A DNA stretch of 29,151 nucleotides from JAOUFP01 sp947085825 (GCA_947085825.1 CAMTXX010000078.1:1-29151), one strand, 5' to 3'; shown: positions 1 to 7,819, numbered from the stretch's first letter. A program made the numbers and translations. The notes: generated by a model from the sequence alone, not told the origin.

Positions 1-140
1 TTACGCAGATTTACACAGATATATCAAAGACTTCTACAGACAAAGTGAATCACCTATTTGGTGAAGAGTTTTATCTTTTCAGGTGTTTGTTTTATCAGTG
101 TTTATCCGTGTTCATCCGTGGCTAACTGCCGTTTTTAGGT
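1..140. repeat. Dispersed inverted-repeat element, copy A (truncated by window start)
   Basis: Bases 1-140 match 28590-28742 in the same orientation: both share TTACGCAGATTTACACAGAT at the start, the stretch about gaatcacctatttggtgaag, and the end TTTATCAGTGTTTATCCGTG followed by a TTTTTAGG end. Copy A lacks a roughly 25-base insert present in the right copy. The two ends are imperfect complements of each other (GCCACAGAT-type against ATCCGTGGC-type), so the element can fold on itself. No coding potential is visible. Confidence 0.85.
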
Positions 141-197
141 TAATTGCAGTTTTCGGGTTAAGCGAGCGCAAAAAGGTGCTTCACTATTTTTTGATAA

Positions 198-240
198 GTC
201 TTTGAAGTATCTGTGCAAATCTGCGGCCAAATGCTTTTTA
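198..240. repeat. Inverted terminal arm of the same repeat family
   Basis: Read on the minus strand, this stretch gives aaaaagcatttggccgcaga and then ttgcacagatacttcaaagac. That closely matches the left end of the right-edge copy at 28568-28608. It is in opposite orientation to the copy at 1-140, so 1-240 is a composite, partly palindromic repeat cluster. The rest of 1-287 shows no gene. Confidence 0.7.
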
Positions 241-287
241 TGGGTTTATCAGAAGAAAGCAGGGAGTCTGTGAGAAATCAGGCGATC

Positions 288-653
288 TCAGCCTTCATTT
301 CTTTCTGCTTTTTTTGAGTATTTAAGCCCCTCTGTGATGACCATGAGGAAGACAACGGTAAATCCCGCAAGTATGCCGAAGACATTAACGAGTTTGAGAT
401 ATAAGAGCAAGGCCAGTATCAGAAAAAGCACGATAAATCTGAACTGGCTGAAAAAGAGCATTTTTGCAGTGGATTTGTGAGCGCCCAAAAGCCCCTGAAC
501 ACCCCAGGCGAGGGCCTTGAGGTTAAGAAGTCCGAGGACCCCGCCCGCGAGGATACTGAGAGGGAGTTTTTTCCATTCGAGCAAGGCAACTGCGGCTGCA
601 AGCGGGAACAGAAGGATGAGGGAATTCCTATGTATTTTGCGTATCAGATCCAT
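288..653 (-). CDS. ATP synthase subunit I (AtpI)-like membrane protein
   Basis: A 121-residue, very hydrophobic protein with about four membrane segments (residues 10-27, 31-50, 66-86 and 89-108) and a charged C-terminus. Size and topology fit the ATP synthase subunit I family, small proteins that precede atpB in many F-type ATPase operons and help c-ring assembly or Mg2+ handling. The ATG start at 653 lies 26 bases inside the upstream AtpZ-like gene, so the two are probably translationally coupled. The atpB gene that normally follows is not visible; the repeat cluster at 1-240 comes next. The family call rests on size, topology and neighbour rather than on a unique motif. Confidence 0.6.
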   Translation of the reverse strand: MDLIRKIHRNSLILLFPLAAAVALLEWKKLPLSILAGGVLGLLNLKALAWGVQGLLGAHKSTAKMLFFSQFRFIVLFLILALLLYLKLVNVFGILAGFTVVFLMVITEGLKYSKKAERNEG

Positions 654-855
654 TGTCCTGTTTTTTCGCCAGCCGGAAGAGTTCTCTGAAGCCTGCCATG
701 ATCCCGATTATCAGAAAGATGATCGTCAGCCAGGGAGAGCTGTGGAAAAGGCTGTCAAGGCCATAGCCGATAGCCAATCCGATAAAAGTTGATAAAACCA
801 GGTTCAGCCCTACGGTGCTCGCCTGCAGCAACTGTCTGAAAAAAGATTTTTCCAT
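628..855 (-). CDS. AtpZ/AtpI-family F0 assembly protein
   Basis: A 75-residue protein with two membrane helices (about 16-34 and 41-58) separated by a short loop and followed by a charged tail. The pattern GLAIGYGLDSLF and then a second helix ending in GFRELFRLAK is typical of the small AtpZ (ATPase gene 1) family found in front of F-type ATPase genes. It is 18 bases downstream of the TorD-like gene on the same strand and overlaps the next gene, so it lies in the same transcription unit. The catalytic ATPase genes are not in the window. Confidence 0.7.
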   Translation of the reverse strand: MEKSFFRQLLQASTVGLNLVLSTFIGLAIGYGLDSLFHSSPWLTIIFLIIGIMAGFRELFRLAKKQDNGSDTQNT

Positions 856-873
856 TAGGTTGTTTATTCTCTC

Positions 874-1392
874 TTATATAAAATCTTCTTCAGATTCAGA
901 GATAAGAAAATCCCGTGTTATTTCCGCTATCTCCCGGTAAAAAACGGTTTTTGCCTCTTTGGCCAGTTCGTCACAATAGTATGGCGCCCAATTCATCAGG
1001 TGTTCTTCAAGGAATTTTATCTGGAGTTCATACCTGTTGTTTTCTATCAGGTAACTCATAAAGAGGAGTTCCAGATACAGGTGGTCAGGTATGAACTTGA
1101 AGGCTTCGTCTATGGTGATGCCTGCGCCGGCATAGAAGTCCGCCACTTCGTCTGAAGTCGAAGTGGTTTCGAGGGTGAGGAAAAATGATTCTATCGGCGG
1201 AAGCTTTCCTTCAGGATAGGAAAAGAGACGCGCAAAATCATCTCGAATTTCAACCGCCGACTCCTCTGATTCCAGTTCGAAATCCTCTTTAATGGTGCTG
1301 AGCATGTCTTCGTCAGGAGCCTTCAGAAAAAAATCAGCCAGAATCCTGTAGGATTCGGCCCGTTCAATATTGCTGTAATCATATACTGCCAT
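874..1392 (-). CDS. TorD/DmsD-type molybdoenzyme chaperone
   Basis: A 172-residue, acidic, all-helical protein. The N-terminal stretch YRILADFFLKAPDEDML, the central EEVADFYAGAGI-like segment (here SDEVADFYAGAG) and the later DHLYLELLFMSYL stretch fit the TorD / NarJ superfamily. These cytoplasmic chaperones bind the twin-arginine leader and apo-form of a molybdopterin subunit before export. The start is ATG with GGGAG about seven bases upstream. It follows the NrfD gene after a 224-base gap filled by palindromic repeats. No molybdopterin subunit is visible in the window, so its client is either elsewhere or lost. Confidence 0.75.
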   Translation of the reverse strand: MAVYDYSNIERAESYRILADFFLKAPDEDMLSTIKEDFELESEESAVEIRDDFARLFSYPEGKLPPIESFFLTLETTSTSDEVADFYAGAGITIDEAFKFIPDHLYLELLFMSYLIENNRYELQIKFLEEHLMNWAPYYCDELAKEAKTVFYREIAEITRDFLISESEEDFI

Positions 1393-1436
1393 AATTCAAC
1401 TCCCGTTTTTTAAACATAACGTCATAATAATTATTT

Positions 1437-1545
1437 GTCATTCCCGCTTGTCAGGTTTGTCATTCCCCGAAAGCTTTCGGGGAATCTTTCTGAAGGATTC
1501 TGGACAAGCCAGAATGACATTAATGAGCGGACAAGCCGGCATGAC
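1437..1545. repeat. REP-like palindrome cluster (GTCATTCCCG family)
   Basis: The stretch begins GTCATTCCCGCTTGTC and contains a 24-base perfect palindrome, ATTCCCCGAAAGCTTTCGGGGAAT at 1462-1485 (cited here in parts: ATTCCCCGAAAG plus its complement). It ends in imperfect reverse complements, CAGAATGAC at 1510-1518 and GGCATGAC at 1538-1545. The same family recurs at 7618-7700 and 12356-12420. It fills most of the 1393-1616 gap between the NrfD and TorD genes, where no ORF is visible. Confidence 0.75.
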
Positions 1546-1616
1546 GAAACCCTGCGATGTATGCGGCATAATTTAGGCCGCTATGTATAGAAAAGATATA
1601 AGCTATCCAATGCTTC

Positions 1617-2870
1617 TTAATGAGATTCCTTCAGCTCGAAGACCGGGAATATCTTGCTGATCAACCAGAATAAAGGAAACGGCATCAGGCCAATTAATAA
1701 TGCTCCACTGAAACCTTCCTTGAAGGTCTCCCAGTCGTGCGGGATAATGGGCAGATGGTAATGCATATATCCTGCGAAAGAGAGTGAAAAAGCCTGCCCG
1801 CCGATTACAACATTCCACCGCATCATAAAGACTCCGAAGAGCACAAGGCATGCGCCGAGGACCGCCCGTCTGATCGTCAGCCCGGGCAGCAGGAAGAGAA
1901 CGAAAGGGATGAGACTTCCTATTGCATACTGCAGTATGAAAATATTTGCGAAATCCTTTCCGTATATGACGCTCCTCAGCACATCCCATGATTTTACCGC
2001 GGTGTATCCCCTGAAGATAAAATCCAAAAGCTCCAGCGTTATCGCCAGCACAAGGAACATGAGGAGATATTTGGAGGTCATTCTGATGACGCTCACCTCT
2101 GCTCCTGCAAGATCTTCTTTTGACTGGAAACGCTGAGAGTCGCCTTTTTCTCTGGCCGCCAGCCGTTTCCGTAACTCCATGGCGAGAATGTAGGTGAGCA
2201 TGCAAAGAGCGATCCCCGACACAATGGCGGACATGATGAAAATGACCGGCATTAATGGCGTCATCCAGAGGGCATTTGCCTTGACTGAGCCGAAGATGAA
2301 TCCCGCATATCCATGCAGAAAACACGCTACGGGAATGCCTATTGCTGCGAGAACTTTAATCGCTTTTTCATCTTTTTTCAGTGCCTTTTCACTTATATCA
2401 TAAACTCCAAGAGTCAAGGCACAAAAGATAAGATACTTAAGCCACTCCCTCAGGTTTTTGTCCTGTTTCTCCTTCAGTGGAAGGGCGATCTCCACAAAAT
2501 GTTTTCTGTAGAGAAACCAGAGTTCTGACGCAACAATCGCGCCATATGCCGAAAAGACTATGCCGAAGGCAGCGATGGCAGAGGTGAAGTGAGGTGTCAT
2601 AAAGACATTGATGCCTCTGAGCGGATGCAGGAGGTGTAGGACAATCGGCATCGGCGCCACAAAGAGAAGGGCGAAGGAAAACACAAGGGAGAAACGCGCC
2701 ATCTCCCTGAGTTGCCTGACGCCGAAGACATGATAGAGTGACGAAAGCACAAAGGCCCCGGCAACCAGCCCTGTCATGAAAGGATACATGACGATCTGTA
2801 CGCTCCAGTATATATATTCGTTCGGATAAACAAAAAGCTCTTTTATTGTCCAGATTTCTCCATGCACCAT
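1617..2870 (-). CDS. nrfD: NrfD/PsrC-type quinone-interacting membrane subunit
   Basis: A 417-residue polytopic protein with about nine or ten membrane helices and a short N-terminal stretch MVHGEIWTIKELFVYPNEYIYW, cited as MVHGEIW through YIYW. This fits the NrfD / polysulfide reductase membrane subunit family, which exchanges electrons between the quinone pool and an FeS partner without a heme of its own. ATG at 2870 is preceded by GGGAGGTG. The upstream ferredoxin gene ends one base away (stop at 2872-2874), so the pair is tightly coupled. The helix near residues 85-105 carries the HLLHPLRGINVF stretch, typical of the family. The exact substrate cannot be read from sequence. Confidence 0.85.
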   Translation of the reverse strand: MVHGEIWTIKELFVYPNEYIYWSVQIVMYPFMTGLVAGAFVLSSLYHVFGVRQLREMARFSLVFSFALLFVAPMPIVLHLLHPLRGINVFMTPHFTSAIAAFGIVFSAYGAIVASELWFLYRKHFVEIALPLKEKQDKNLREWLKYLIFCALTLGVYDISEKALKKDEKAIKVLAAIGIPVACFLHGYAGFIFGSVKANALWMTPLMPVIFIMSAIVSGIALCMLTYILAMELRKRLAAREKGDSQRFQSKEDLAGAEVSVIRMTSKYLLMFLVLAITLELLDFIFRGYTAVKSWDVLRSVIYGKDFANIFILQYAIGSLIPFVLFLLPGLTIRRAVLGACLVLFGVFMMRWNVVIGGQAFSLSFAGYMHYHLPIIPHDWETFKEGFSGALLIGLMPFPLFWLISKIFPVFELKESH

Positions 2871-2871
2871 G

Positions 2872-3657
2872 TTATTTCACCTCCCTGTCAAGGCCTATGT
2901 AAAAGACCTGAGGCTTTGTCCCGAATTCTTCCTTCAATATCCCTGTTCGCTCTGTCCTGACAATCTTTGTGACAGGGTCATTGGGGTCCTTGATATTTCC
3001 GATTTGACGCGCGCCAAAGGGACACGCCAAAACGCAGGCGGGCTGCAGACCCTTGGTGATGCGGTGATAACAGAAGTTGCATTTTTCAGCGGTATGATGC
3101 ACCGGATGAAAAAATCTTACGCCGTAAGGACATCCCATGATGCAGTACCCGCACCCGATGCACCAGGTCCTGTCTACCATGACAACGCCGTCAGGCGCCT
3201 GATAGGTTGCGCCGACAGGGCAGACCTGAACACAGGCAGGGTTTTCGCACTGATTGCATAGCTTGGGGACAAAGAAAGCCTTTTCAATTTCTTCTTTTTT
3301 AATGTCCTGGAAATTTCCCATCCCGAGGTCTATCTTGCCTGTTATAAAGCCGTCCCGTGCGCCTTTTGGGGTGTCGGCGAAGGTCTTTCCATCCTTTGTG
3401 ACAACATATCTTTCAACCCAGGTTCTGGTTACGTTAGCTTCATAAGGTATCTCATTTTCATTCTTGCACGCCTTTACGCACATCCCGCAGCCGACACATT
3501 TGTATGTATCAACCAGGAATGCCCAGCGGACTCCGGACGCATCGGATTTGCCTGCAAAGAGCTTTTTGGGATTAATGATCTCAAAGGCTGCAAGGGGCAG
3601 GGCCAGACCGGCGAAGCCTTTAACGGCATTTTTAAGCAAATCTCTTCTGTTTATCAT
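2872..3657 (-). CDS. Periplasmic ferredoxin-like subunit with four [4Fe-4S] sites
   Basis: A 261-residue protein with an N-terminal leader carrying NRRDLLK and then a hydrophobic stretch, a plausible twin-arginine signal. Four cysteine clusters follow: CVGCGMCVKAC, CNQCENPACVQVCP, CIGCGYCIMGCP and CNFC with CVLACP. The 16 cysteines can hold four [4Fe-4S] clusters, as in PsrB, DmsB and NrfC-type electron-transfer subunits. It would pass electrons between the NrfD quinone site and the heme proteins or an absent catalytic subunit. Its ATG overlaps the stop of the 4-heme cytochrome gene (ATGA, 3654-3657), which indicates translational coupling. Confidence 0.9.
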   Translation of the reverse strand: MINRRDLLKNAVKGFAGLALPLAAFEIINPKKLFAGKSDASGVRWAFLVDTYKCVGCGMCVKACKNENEIPYEANVTRTWVERYVVTKDGKTFADTPKGARDGFITGKIDLGMGNFQDIKKEEIEKAFFVPKLCNQCENPACVQVCPVGATYQAPDGVVMVDRTWCIGCGYCIMGCPYGVRFFHPVHHTAEKCNFCYHRITKGLQPACVLACPFGARQIGNIKDPNDPVTKIVRTERTGILKEEFGTKPQVFYIGLDREVK

Positions 3658-4127
3658 TTTAATCCCTCCAGTCCTGGTTTATGCGGGTTATGGCACATAA
3701 CGCATTCGAGGTCAGGATTGTGTTTGTCAGGGTCTATTCCTTTGATGTCGGCCCTGCCGCTCGTTGGATAGGGAAGATCGGCATGGCATCTCAGGCATAA
3801 TCCCCTGCTTTTGTCTATGGTCAGTTTCTGCGGATTGGCAGGATGCTCTATGGCAGGCCCATGGCAGTTTTCACACTGGATGATCGCATGGGGGGTCATC
3901 GAGAGGCTTTCATAGTTCTCAGGGTGACAGGTTTTACAGTATTCAGTACCCTGATATTTTACAGGGAAATTTTTCCAGAATTCGATGTCGTCAGCCCTGT
4001 ACCATCCATACATGTACCCCCTCTCATGGATACCGAAACTTTTGGGGACATAGAAGAATCTTGCGACAAGCACGAGAGCGACAAGACCGAGTACTACCCA
4101 GAGCGGCCTTAAGATATGACTTTTCAT
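3654..4127 (-). CDS. Membrane-anchored tetraheme cytochrome c
   Basis: A 157-residue protein with an uncleaved or signal-type hydrophobic helix near residues 7-25, followed by four CxxCH heme sites: CKTCH, CENCH, CLRCH and CVMCH. The ATG at 4127 is preferred over an in-frame GTG three codons upstream (4136), because GAGGTG sits six bases before the ATG. It lies between the 11-heme cytochrome and the ferredoxin subunit, so it probably relays electrons inside the same complex on the outer face of the membrane. A C-terminal CHNPHKPGLEG stretch puts the last heme close to the end. Confidence 0.85.
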   Translation of the reverse strand: MKSHILRPLWVVLGLVALVLVARFFYVPKSFGIHERGYMYGWYRADDIEFWKNFPVKYQGTEYCKTCHPENYESLSMTPHAIIQCENCHGPAIEHPANPQKLTIDKSRGLCLRCHADLPYPTSGRADIKGIDPDKHNPDLECVMCHNPHKPGLEGLK

Positions 4128-4140
4128 AGGCTGCACCTCA

Positions 4141-4164
4141 TAATTAGTTCTTCCCCTAATTATA
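4141..4164 (-). promoter_or_regulatory. Candidate promoter -10 with overlapping inverted repeat TAATTAG-N8-CTAATTA
   Basis: On the minus strand a perfect -10 hexamer TATAAT (4159-4164) lies 31 bases before the 4-heme cytochrome ATG. An inverted repeat with 7-base arms, TAATTAG (4141-4147) and CTAATTA (4156-4162), overlaps the -10 and the expected start point. No convincing -35 is visible, as expected if an activator is needed. This suggests a regulated internal promoter for the cytochrome-FeS-NrfD genes. Confidence 0.5.
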
Positions 4165-4218
4165 CATTTTTTTGAGAGGCCGGAATTATTTTTTTATCCA
4201 GCCCCTTAAACTTAAAAT

Positions 4219-5220
4219 CTAGCGTTTAAGAAAGTCTTTCGGCTCTTTATAGTCATGGCATGTCACGCAGTCCTTTTTGGCCTGTTCCGGCGTCACAATC
4301 CAGATATGCGGCTTATGACACTGCTTGCACTTCATTCCCATAACCTGAACATGGGATTTATGCTGCCCGATCTCGATGATATTTTGATGGCATGAGAAAC
4401 AGTCGCCCCAGTCAGGACGTAAAGATTTGTGCGGTTTATGGCATTCATAGCAGTTAAATTGCATCGGAGCTTTTTCCGGCCTGTTTATCTTTACGGCGCG
4501 TTTAATTGTATTTTCCTCAGGCATATGATGTCTGACATCGAGTGTTCCGTCTGCGATGAGTTCTTTCCGGTATTTTTCGCTGCCATGACAGAAAAGGCAT
4601 TTCTTCGGTCCTGGTTTAAGGTCTGCTGTCCTGTCGGTATGGCAGTTCAGGCAGGCGAGTTTCTCCATGCCTGTGCCGTGCACTTCCATGCCCTGATGGC
4701 ACGTCAGGCAATACTGTTCTTCAAGTAAGAATTTATGGGTCCTGTAGCCGTGACATTTCGTACATTCGACCCGTTCCATAAAAACATGCTTTGCGTGGAA
4801 TCTCGACCGGCTGATGTCCGGTGCATTCGGATAATTTTCTTTCTTTTCCCAGTGGCAGGAAAAGCATAACTGCCAGGGCACTATGACTTTTCCATGTCTT
4901 GGTGTGATCTTGTCATGTCCGAGGACAACAAAGGCATACAACTGTTTCATCTGGTCTTTTTTGGTGGAGAGGTGGCACGCCTTGCATTTTACGTCGGCGT
5001 GTTCGCTGGTCTCCCATTCCTTGTTTGCGTCATCATGAACATGACAAACAGAGCAGGCCCTGGGGTCGTGTGCGAAATAATAATCAACTTTATATGCCGC
5101 ATAGAGCGTTGCAAGTGAAAAGATGAGCAAGACTGTGATGATGATGATTTTGGCTTTTTTCGAAATACCCGAGGAAAACCACGCGCCTATCTTTTTAAAA
5201 AGAGAAAACGGATTAAACAA
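4219..5220 (-). CDS. Eleven-heme membrane-anchored cytochrome c
   Basis: A 333-residue protein with a basic N-terminus and one membrane helix (about 23-44), in the manner of NapC/NirT-type anchors. Eleven CxxCH sites follow: CSVCH, CKACH, CFSCH, CTKCH, CLTCH, CLNCH, CLFCH, CYECH, CFSCH, CKQCH and CVTCH. There are many additional histidines that can serve as sixth ligands. The start is TTG at 5220, supported by GGGGAGG seven bases upstream. It lies 35 bases downstream of hemL and 82 bases upstream of the 4-heme gene. It is probably the periplasmic electron wire of the NrfD complex; its terminal partner is unknown. Confidence 0.88.
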   Translation of the reverse strand: MFNPFSLFKKIGAWFSSGISKKAKIIIITVLLIFSLATLYAAYKVDYYFAHDPRACSVCHVHDDANKEWETSEHADVKCKACHLSTKKDQMKQLYAFVVLGHDKITPRHGKVIVPWQLCFSCHWEKKENYPNAPDISRSRFHAKHVFMERVECTKCHGYRTHKFLLEEQYCLTCHQGMEVHGTGMEKLACLNCHTDRTADLKPGPKKCLFCHGSEKYRKELIADGTLDVRHHMPEENTIKRAVKINRPEKAPMQFNCYECHKPHKSLRPDWGDCFSCHQNIIEIGQHKSHVQVMGMKCKQCHKPHIWIVTPEQAKKDCVTCHDYKEPKDFLKR

Positions 5221-5255
5221 GTAAAAGCCTCCCCTGTAAATCTTTTAAACGTCTT

Positions 5256-6542
5256 TTATATTTTTTTGAGTGATTCAAACGCAGCTTTTACAGTGTTGTC
5301 GATATCTTTTTCCGTATGCGCGAGGGACATGAACCCTGCCTCAAACTGGGATGGAGCAAGGTTTATGCCTTTTTGAAGCATCCGGCTGAAAAATCTCGCG
5401 AACTTTTCAGTATCTGCTGTTTTTGCTGTTTTGTAATCATATACATCCGTATCGGTAAAATACGTGCAGAACATGCTTCCCGCCCTGTAGAAGCGTGTTT
5501 TTACGCCAGCCCGTTTTGCAGCATCAATCAGGCCCTTTTCCAGCATCGCGGATTTCTTTTCGATTAATTCATATGCGCCCTGCTTTGAAAGTTCCCTGAT
5601 CGTTTCTATCCCTGCTGTCATCGCCAGGGGATTGCCCGAGAGAGTGCCTGCCTGGTAGACAGGACCTTCAGGGGAAATCATGGACATGATCTCCTTTTTG
5701 CCGCCGTAAGCCCCGACAGGCAGGCCGCCGCCAATCACCTTTCCAAGACAGGTCATATCAGGCTTGATTCCGTAATGTGCCTGCGCTCCGCCAAAGGAAA
5801 CTCTGAAGCCGGTCATGACTTCATCGAATATGAGAACGATTCCATGCTTTTCAGTCAATTTTCTGAGCGTTTCGAGAAAACCAGGTTTCGGCAGTACGCA
5901 GCCGATATTGCCCACAACAGGCTCTATAATCACGCAGGCTATTGAACGCCATTCATTTTCGATTATTTTCTTTAACGCCGGTATATCATTGTAAGGAAGC
6001 GTTAAGGTATTTCTTGCATAAGATTTTGGCACACCCGGACTGTCCGGCAACCCGAAGGTTGCGGCCCCTGAGCCTGCTTTCACAAGCAGTCCGTCTGCGT
6101 GGCCGTGGTAGCAGCCTTCGAATTTTATGATCTTGTCTCTGCCGGTGAATCCCCGTGCCGCCCTTATGGCGCTCATGGTCGCCTCAGTCCCTGAATTTAC
6201 CATGCGAACCTTGTCCATGTAGGGGTAAACCTTCAGGACGAGTTCAGCCAGTTCTATCTCAAGCGCTGTGGGTGCGCCATAGCTGGTGCCTTTCATTACC
6301 GCGCTTTTCAGCGCTTTGACAATACGGGGATGGGCATGGCCGAGTATCATCGGCCCCCAGGACAAAACATAATCTATATAGACATTTCCGTCTACGTCAT
6401 AAATTTTCGGACCTTTTGCTTTTTCTATAAAGAGCGGATTGCCTCCCACAGCCCTGAAGGCGCGCACTGGACTGTTTACTCCCCCCGGGATCACCCGAAC
6501 GGCCTTTTGAAACAACTCTCTGGATTTTGTAAAGTTTTTCAT
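5256..6542 (-). CDS. hemL: Glutamate-1-semialdehyde 2,1-aminomutase
   Basis: A 428-residue PLP enzyme of full family length. It converts glutamate-1-semialdehyde to 5-aminolevulinate in the C5 route to heme. Visible features are the N-terminal VIPGGVNSPVRAF motif, SGTEATMSAIRAAR in the cofactor region (117-130), FDEVMTGFR with the aspartate that holds the PLP nitrogen (239-247), and the PLP lysine at about K268 in LGKVIGGGLPVGAYGG. It sits immediately upstream of, and codirectional with, the 11-heme and 4-heme cytochrome genes, which need a heavy heme supply. No Shine-Dalgarno is visible in front of the ATG and the inferred mRNA leader is only a few bases long. Confidence 0.96.
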   Translation of the reverse strand: MKNFTKSRELFQKAVRVIPGGVNSPVRAFRAVGGNPLFIEKAKGPKIYDVDGNVYIDYVLSWGPMILGHAHPRIVKALKSAVMKGTSYGAPTALEIELAELVLKVYPYMDKVRMVNSGTEATMSAIRAARGFTGRDKIIKFEGCYHGHADGLLVKAGSGAATFGLPDSPGVPKSYARNTLTLPYNDIPALKKIIENEWRSIACVIIEPVVGNIGCVLPKPGFLETLRKLTEKHGIVLIFDEVMTGFRVSFGGAQAHYGIKPDMTCLGKVIGGGLPVGAYGGKKEIMSMISPEGPVYQAGTLSGNPLAMTAGIETIRELSKQGAYELIEKKSAMLEKGLIDAAKRAGVKTRFYRAGSMFCTYFTDTDVYDYKTAKTADTEKFARFFSRMLQKGINLAPSQFEAGFMSLAHTEKDIDNTVKAAFESLKKI

Positions 6543-6552
6543 TGCAAGGGAT

Positions 6553-6582
6553 AATTTATCATAAAAAAACTTTTCTTGTCAA
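6553..6582 (-). promoter_or_regulatory. hemL promoter (TTGACA-N18-TAAATT)
   Basis: On the minus strand a consensus -35 TTGACA (6577-6582) is followed after 18 bases by TAAATT (6553-6558). Transcription would begin near 6546, leaving only about four bases before the hemL ATG at 6542. It lies back to back with the ppiC-type promoter. Confidence 0.6.
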
Positions 6583-6586
6583 AAAA

Positions 6587-6616
6587 TTGCCTATGAAATA
6601 TCAACTGATATATGAT
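6587..6616 (+). promoter_or_regulatory. Promoter for the parvulin lipoprotein gene (TTGCCT-N18-TATGAT)
   Basis: TTGCCT at 6587-6592 and TATGAT at 6611-6616 are 18 bases apart, and the gene starts at 6649 behind CTGGAGG. This is the only good plus-strand promoter in the 106-base divergent intergenic space. Confidence 0.5.
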
Positions 6617-6648
6617 ATAACAAATGCAATTTATACCTGGAGGATTTA

Positions 6649-7569
6649 ATGAAAAAGATAGCAATTGGTTTGATTTTGACTGTAGCGTTGTTCTCCTGCT
6701 CAAAAAAAGAAGCGGAGCAAAAAGGGCCTTTTCTTGCAAAGGTCGGCAATGTCACGATAACGCAGGCTGATTATGACAGGGAATTCCAGTCACTGCCTGA
6801 ATACGCACAACCGTTGTTTGCCGATGAGCAGGGCAAGGAAAAATTCCTCAATGAAATCATCAACAAAGAGATGCTTCACCAGGAGGCTCTTAAAAAAGGT
6901 CTGGACAAGACAGATGATTACAAGAAGAAACTGGAAGAATTCAAAAAGCTGACGCTTGTTACAGAACTTTTTGAAAAAGAAATTATGGTGCATGCGAAAG
7001 TCTCTGATCAGGAAGTAAAGGATTATTATGACAAGCACAAAGAGGAATTCACGGTCACAACACAGATAAAGGCGAGCCATATTCTGGTCAGGACAGAGGA
7101 TGAAGCAAAGAAAGTGCTTGAGAGGCTGAAGAAGAATGAAAAATTCGGGGATATAGCAAAAGCGGTCTCCATTGACCCTGGTTCCGCAAAAAGCGGTGGA
7201 GACCTCGGCTATTTTTCGAAAGGCCAGATGGTCCCCGAGTTTGAAAACGCTGCCGCAAGCCTGAAGGTCGGAGAGGTCAGCGCGCCTGTCAAGACACAGT
7301 TCGGCTGGCATATTATTAAAGTGACGGACAAGAAAAATGGCGATGCTATTGAGTTTGAAAAGATCAGGGACATGATTTCGCAAAGGCTTTCTGGAGAAAA
7401 ACAGAAAGAGGCCTTTGAACAATATCTTGCCGAACTGAAGAAAAATTATAAGGTGGAAATCAACAAGGAAGCCTTAATGAAGCCTTCCGCAGAACCTGAG
7501 AAGAAAGAAACCCCTCAGTCTGTGCCTGAGCAGCCGCAGAAAACCGGCGAAGAGCAGAAGAAAAAATAA
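6649..7569 (+). CDS. Parvulin-type peptidyl-prolyl isomerase lipoprotein (PpiC/PrsA/SurA-like)
   Basis: A 306-residue protein. The lipoprotein signal peptide ends in the lipobox LFSC (cysteine about residue 17), so it should be lipid-anchored outside the inner membrane. An N-terminal SurA-type helical region follows, then a parvulin domain from about residue 125 to 225. That domain has the family blocks ASHILVRTEDEA, DPGSAKSGGDLGYF, FENAAASLKVGEVSAPVKT and FGWHIIKV. The C-terminus is a low-complexity lysine/glutamate/proline tail. The role is folding of exported proteins, and cytochromes are possible clients. The start is supported by GGAGG five bases before the ATG. The prefix for the exact subfamily is uncertain. 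Confidence 0.9.
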   Translation: MKKIAIGLILTVALFSCSKKEAEQKGPFLAKVGNVTITQADYDREFQSLPEYAQPLFADEQGKEKFLNEIINKEMLHQEALKKGLDKTDDYKKKLEEFKKLTLVTELFEKEIMVHAKVSDQEVKDYYDKHKEEFTVTTQIKASHILVRTEDEAKKVLERLKKNEKFGDIAKAVSIDPGSAKSGGDLGYFSKGQMVPEFENAAASLKVGEVSAPVKTQFGWHIIKVTDKKNGDAIEFEKIRDMISQRLSGEKQKEAFEQYLAELKKNYKVEINKEALMKPSAEPEKKETPQSVPEQPQKTGEEQKKK

Positions 7570-7585
7570 AACAGGAAGTATTGTT

Positions 7586-7720
7586 TGACGGACTCGTAAA
7601 AAGTCCTTTTTAAGGCTGTCATTCCCGAAGTCCTTAATCGGGAATCCAGTCTTTTCAAGTAGTTGTAACGACTCTGGATACCCGCCTTCGCGGGTATGAC
7701 GACTTTTTACGAGTCCGTCA
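7586..7720. mobile_element. MITE-like element with 20-bp perfect terminal inverted repeats
   Basis: The ends are TGACGGACTCGTAAAAAGTC and its exact reverse complement, 135 bases apart. TTGTT directly precedes (7581-7585) and follows (7721-7725), a probable target-site duplication. The core (about 7618-7700) is a GTCATTCCCG/ATGAC double hairpin of the same REP family seen at 1437 and 12356. No ORF is present, so movement would need a transposase in trans. It lies just after the parvulin gene and could also end its transcript. Confidence 0.85.
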
Positions 7721-7819
7721 TTGTTTAGTGGAGTTGGTGATGCTTTCCAGGAATGGTTGCGGGATGGGCTACAGTTGACTATTCTGAGGAATGCAGTAGA
7801 ATAAGAGTAATCTGACAGC

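Noticed and set aside
1603..2325. Long minus-strand ORF of 240 codons
   Set aside because: It lies inside the NrfD gene in another frame, has low-complexity His/Arg-rich content and no SD or family match.
6790..7422. Minus-strand ORF of 210 codons
   Set aside because: It is fully antisense to the well-supported parvulin gene, and its Phe/Leu-rich composition reflects the Lys/Glu codons of that gene.
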